Assembly (NCBI GenBank): GCA_934572355.1
Contig: CAKTKV010000083.1
Coordinates: 1-6,929 of the forward strand
Reading direction: 5' to 3'
DNA from: an uncultured Oscillospiraceae bacterium
Lineage (GTDB): Bacteria; Bacillota; Clostridia; Oscillospirales; Oscillospiraceae
Length of the DNA: 6,929 nucleotides
Numbering within the stretch: the first letter of the stretch is position 1; each line of letters starts with the position of its first letter. The translations under genes and the position numbers were made by a program. The notes under the pieces are model-generated. The model was not told where the DNA came from, did no database searches, and was given only the letters and a program-made list of their open reading frames with translations. Below, one piece after another: positions 6,144 through 6,929 of the stretch.

Positions 6144-6641
6144 ATGGCACTCAGACATATACTTACACAGGGCGATCCGACGCTGAACAAAAAGTGCCGC
6201 CCGGTGACGGATTTCAATGCGCGGCTGCATCAGCTGCTCGACGATATGGCGGACACGCTTGCCGAGTCAAACGGCGTCGGCCTTGCAGCGCCGCAGGTGG
6301 GCGTACTGCGCAGGGCGGTGCTCGTGCTCGAAACCAACGTCCCCGAGGGGGAGGACGAGTACGTCATCGAACTCATTAATCCCGAAATAATCGAGACCTC
6401 CGGCGAGCAGGACGGCCCCGAGGGCTGCCTGAGCGTACCGGGCGAGTACGGGCTTGTGAAGCGCCCGATGAACGTTAAGGTCAGAGCGCAGGATCGCTTC
6501 GGCGAATGGTTCGAGGTCGAGGGCACGGGCCTTACCGCGCGCTGCTTCTGCCATGAGATAGACCATCTGGAGGGCATTCTGTTCACCGAGAAGTGCGAAC
6601 GCATGCTGACAGAGGAAGAAATGAGCAACGGAGAATACTGA
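6144..6641 (+). CDS. def: Peptide deformylase
   Basis: This enzyme removes the formyl group from the N-terminal methionine of new proteins at the ribosome. It is a metalloenzyme, usually Fe2+, of 165 residues here. All three family motifs are intact: GVGLAAPQ (44-51), EGCLS (93-97, with metal ligand C95) and HEIDH (137-141, with ligands H137 and H141 and catalytic E138). A C-terminal helix follows ([12 protein letters not shown]). The N-terminus [20 protein letters not shown] fits the family. The start ATG6144 has GGAGG (6134-6138) five bases upstream. The gene sits 39 bases after priA and four bases before fmt; Fmt adds the formyl group that Def later removes, so the pairing is functional as well as typical. 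Confidence 0.98.
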   Translation: MALRHILTQGDPTLNKKCRPVTDFNARLHQLLDDMADTLAESNGVGLAAPQVGVLRRAVLVLETNVPEGEDEYVIELINPEIIETSGEQDGPEGCLSVPGEYGLVKRPMNVKVRAQDRFGEWFEVEGTGLTARCFCHEIDHLEGILFTEKCERMLTEEEMSNGEY

Positions 6642-6645
6642 AGAT

Positions 6646-6929
6646 ATGCGCATTGTTTTTATGGGGACGCCGGATTTTGCGTCGGCCTCACTGAAAAAAC
6701 TGATAGATGAAAAGTTCGACGTCGTCGGCGTGTTCACCCAGCCGGACAAGCCGAAGGGCCGCGGCATGGAGCTGTGCGCGTCGCCGGTCAAGGAGCTTGC
6801 GCTGGAGAACGGTCTGCCGGTGTTCCAGCCGGTGAAGATGCGCGACGGTACGGCGCTTGCGCAGATAAAGGCGCTGGAGCCGGATATCCTCGTCGTCGTC
6901 GCCTACGGGCGCATCCTGCCGGACGATAT
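6646..6929 (+). CDS. fmt: Methionyl-tRNA formyltransferase, N-terminal part (3' end off window)
   Basis: Fmt transfers a formyl group from 10-formyl-tetrahydrofolate to Met-tRNA(fMet) for translation initiation. Only the first 94 complete codons are in the window, out of about 310 expected. The N-terminus [12 protein letters not shown] (1-12) is the family hallmark. It is followed by [14 protein letters not shown], the SPVKELA segment and [13 protein letters not shown], all typical of the Rossmann-like formyltransferase domain. The catalytic Asn-His-Asp region and the tRNA-binding C-terminal domain lie beyond the window. The start ATG6646 lies four bases after the def stop; GGAG at 6630-6633 is a plausible but rather distant ribosome binding site, so coupling to def translation is likely. 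The frame is open to the last base. Confidence 0.96.
   Translation, partial: MRIVFMGTPDFASASLKKLIDEKFDVVGVFTQPDKPKGRGMELCASPVKELALENGLPVFQPVKMRDGTALAQIKALEPDILVVVAYGRILPDD

Noticed and set aside
6101..6379. Small + strand open frame whose ATG overlaps the priA stop (ATGA)
   Set aside because: The overlap looks like coupling, but the product runs out of frame into def, is low in complexity (Arg, Gly and Ala rich) and matches nothing.
6267..6791. Minus-strand open frame (174 codons) opposite def and the fmt start
   Set aside because: Both sense genes carry intact family motifs, and the antisense translation has no recognisable feature.
1..6929. Mobile elements, CRISPR, tRNA, rRNA, riboswitches or defence genes
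   Set aside because: The window is almost fully filled by co-directional core genes with gaps of 55 bases or less, and no terminal repeats, spaced repeats or structured-RNA signatures were seen.

Overview
This window is a compact block of housekeeping genes, all on the + strand, with no sign of mobile DNA, CRISPR, tRNA or rRNA. By eye the base composition is about 55-60% G+C. The gene order yicC-remA-gmk-rpoZ-priA-def-fmt is the classic Firmicutes arrangement. The high GC, the strong GGAGG-type ribosome binding sites, and the DEEQ box and GRSGRG motif in PriA suggest a Clostridia-class gut anaerobe, possibly Oscillospiraceae/Ruminococcaceae. That placement is an inference from family knowledge, not a computed result.

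Layout: positions 3-176 hold the C-terminal tail of a diadenylate cyclase (cdaA). It overlaps the start of cdaR (YbbR-repeat membrane protein, 160-1398), which overlaps an RseC/MucC-family membrane protein by TGATG (1398-1811). Next come yicC/yloC endoribonuclease (1824-2702), remA (2714-2977), gmk (2967-3566, overlapping remA), rpoZ (3622-3822), priA (3855-6104), def (6144-6641) and the 5' part of fmt (6646 to the window end). The largest gap is 55 bases (gmk-rpoZ), so no stretch over 300 bases lacks a gene. I see no convincing internal terminator or promoter, so the block could be transcribed as one or a few long operons.

How the genes work together: cdaA/cdaR make and control the second messenger c-di-AMP. 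YicC (RNA decay), omega (RNA polymerase assembly) and RemA (DNA-binding regulator) act in RNA and transcription. Gmk supplies GDP for GTP synthesis. PriA restarts stalled replication forks. Def and Fmt are the two ends of the N-formyl-methionine cycle. The RseC-like protein is probably a redox-linked membrane protein of unknown role here.

Nothing in the window looks like a new biological system. The points worth a second look are modest: coaBC is absent from its usual place between rpoZ and priA, rseC rather than glmM follows cdaR, the PriA Walker B box reads DEEQ, RemA has a GRST sequence where the Bacillus protein (from memory) has GRRT, and there is a small hairpin in the rpoZ leader.
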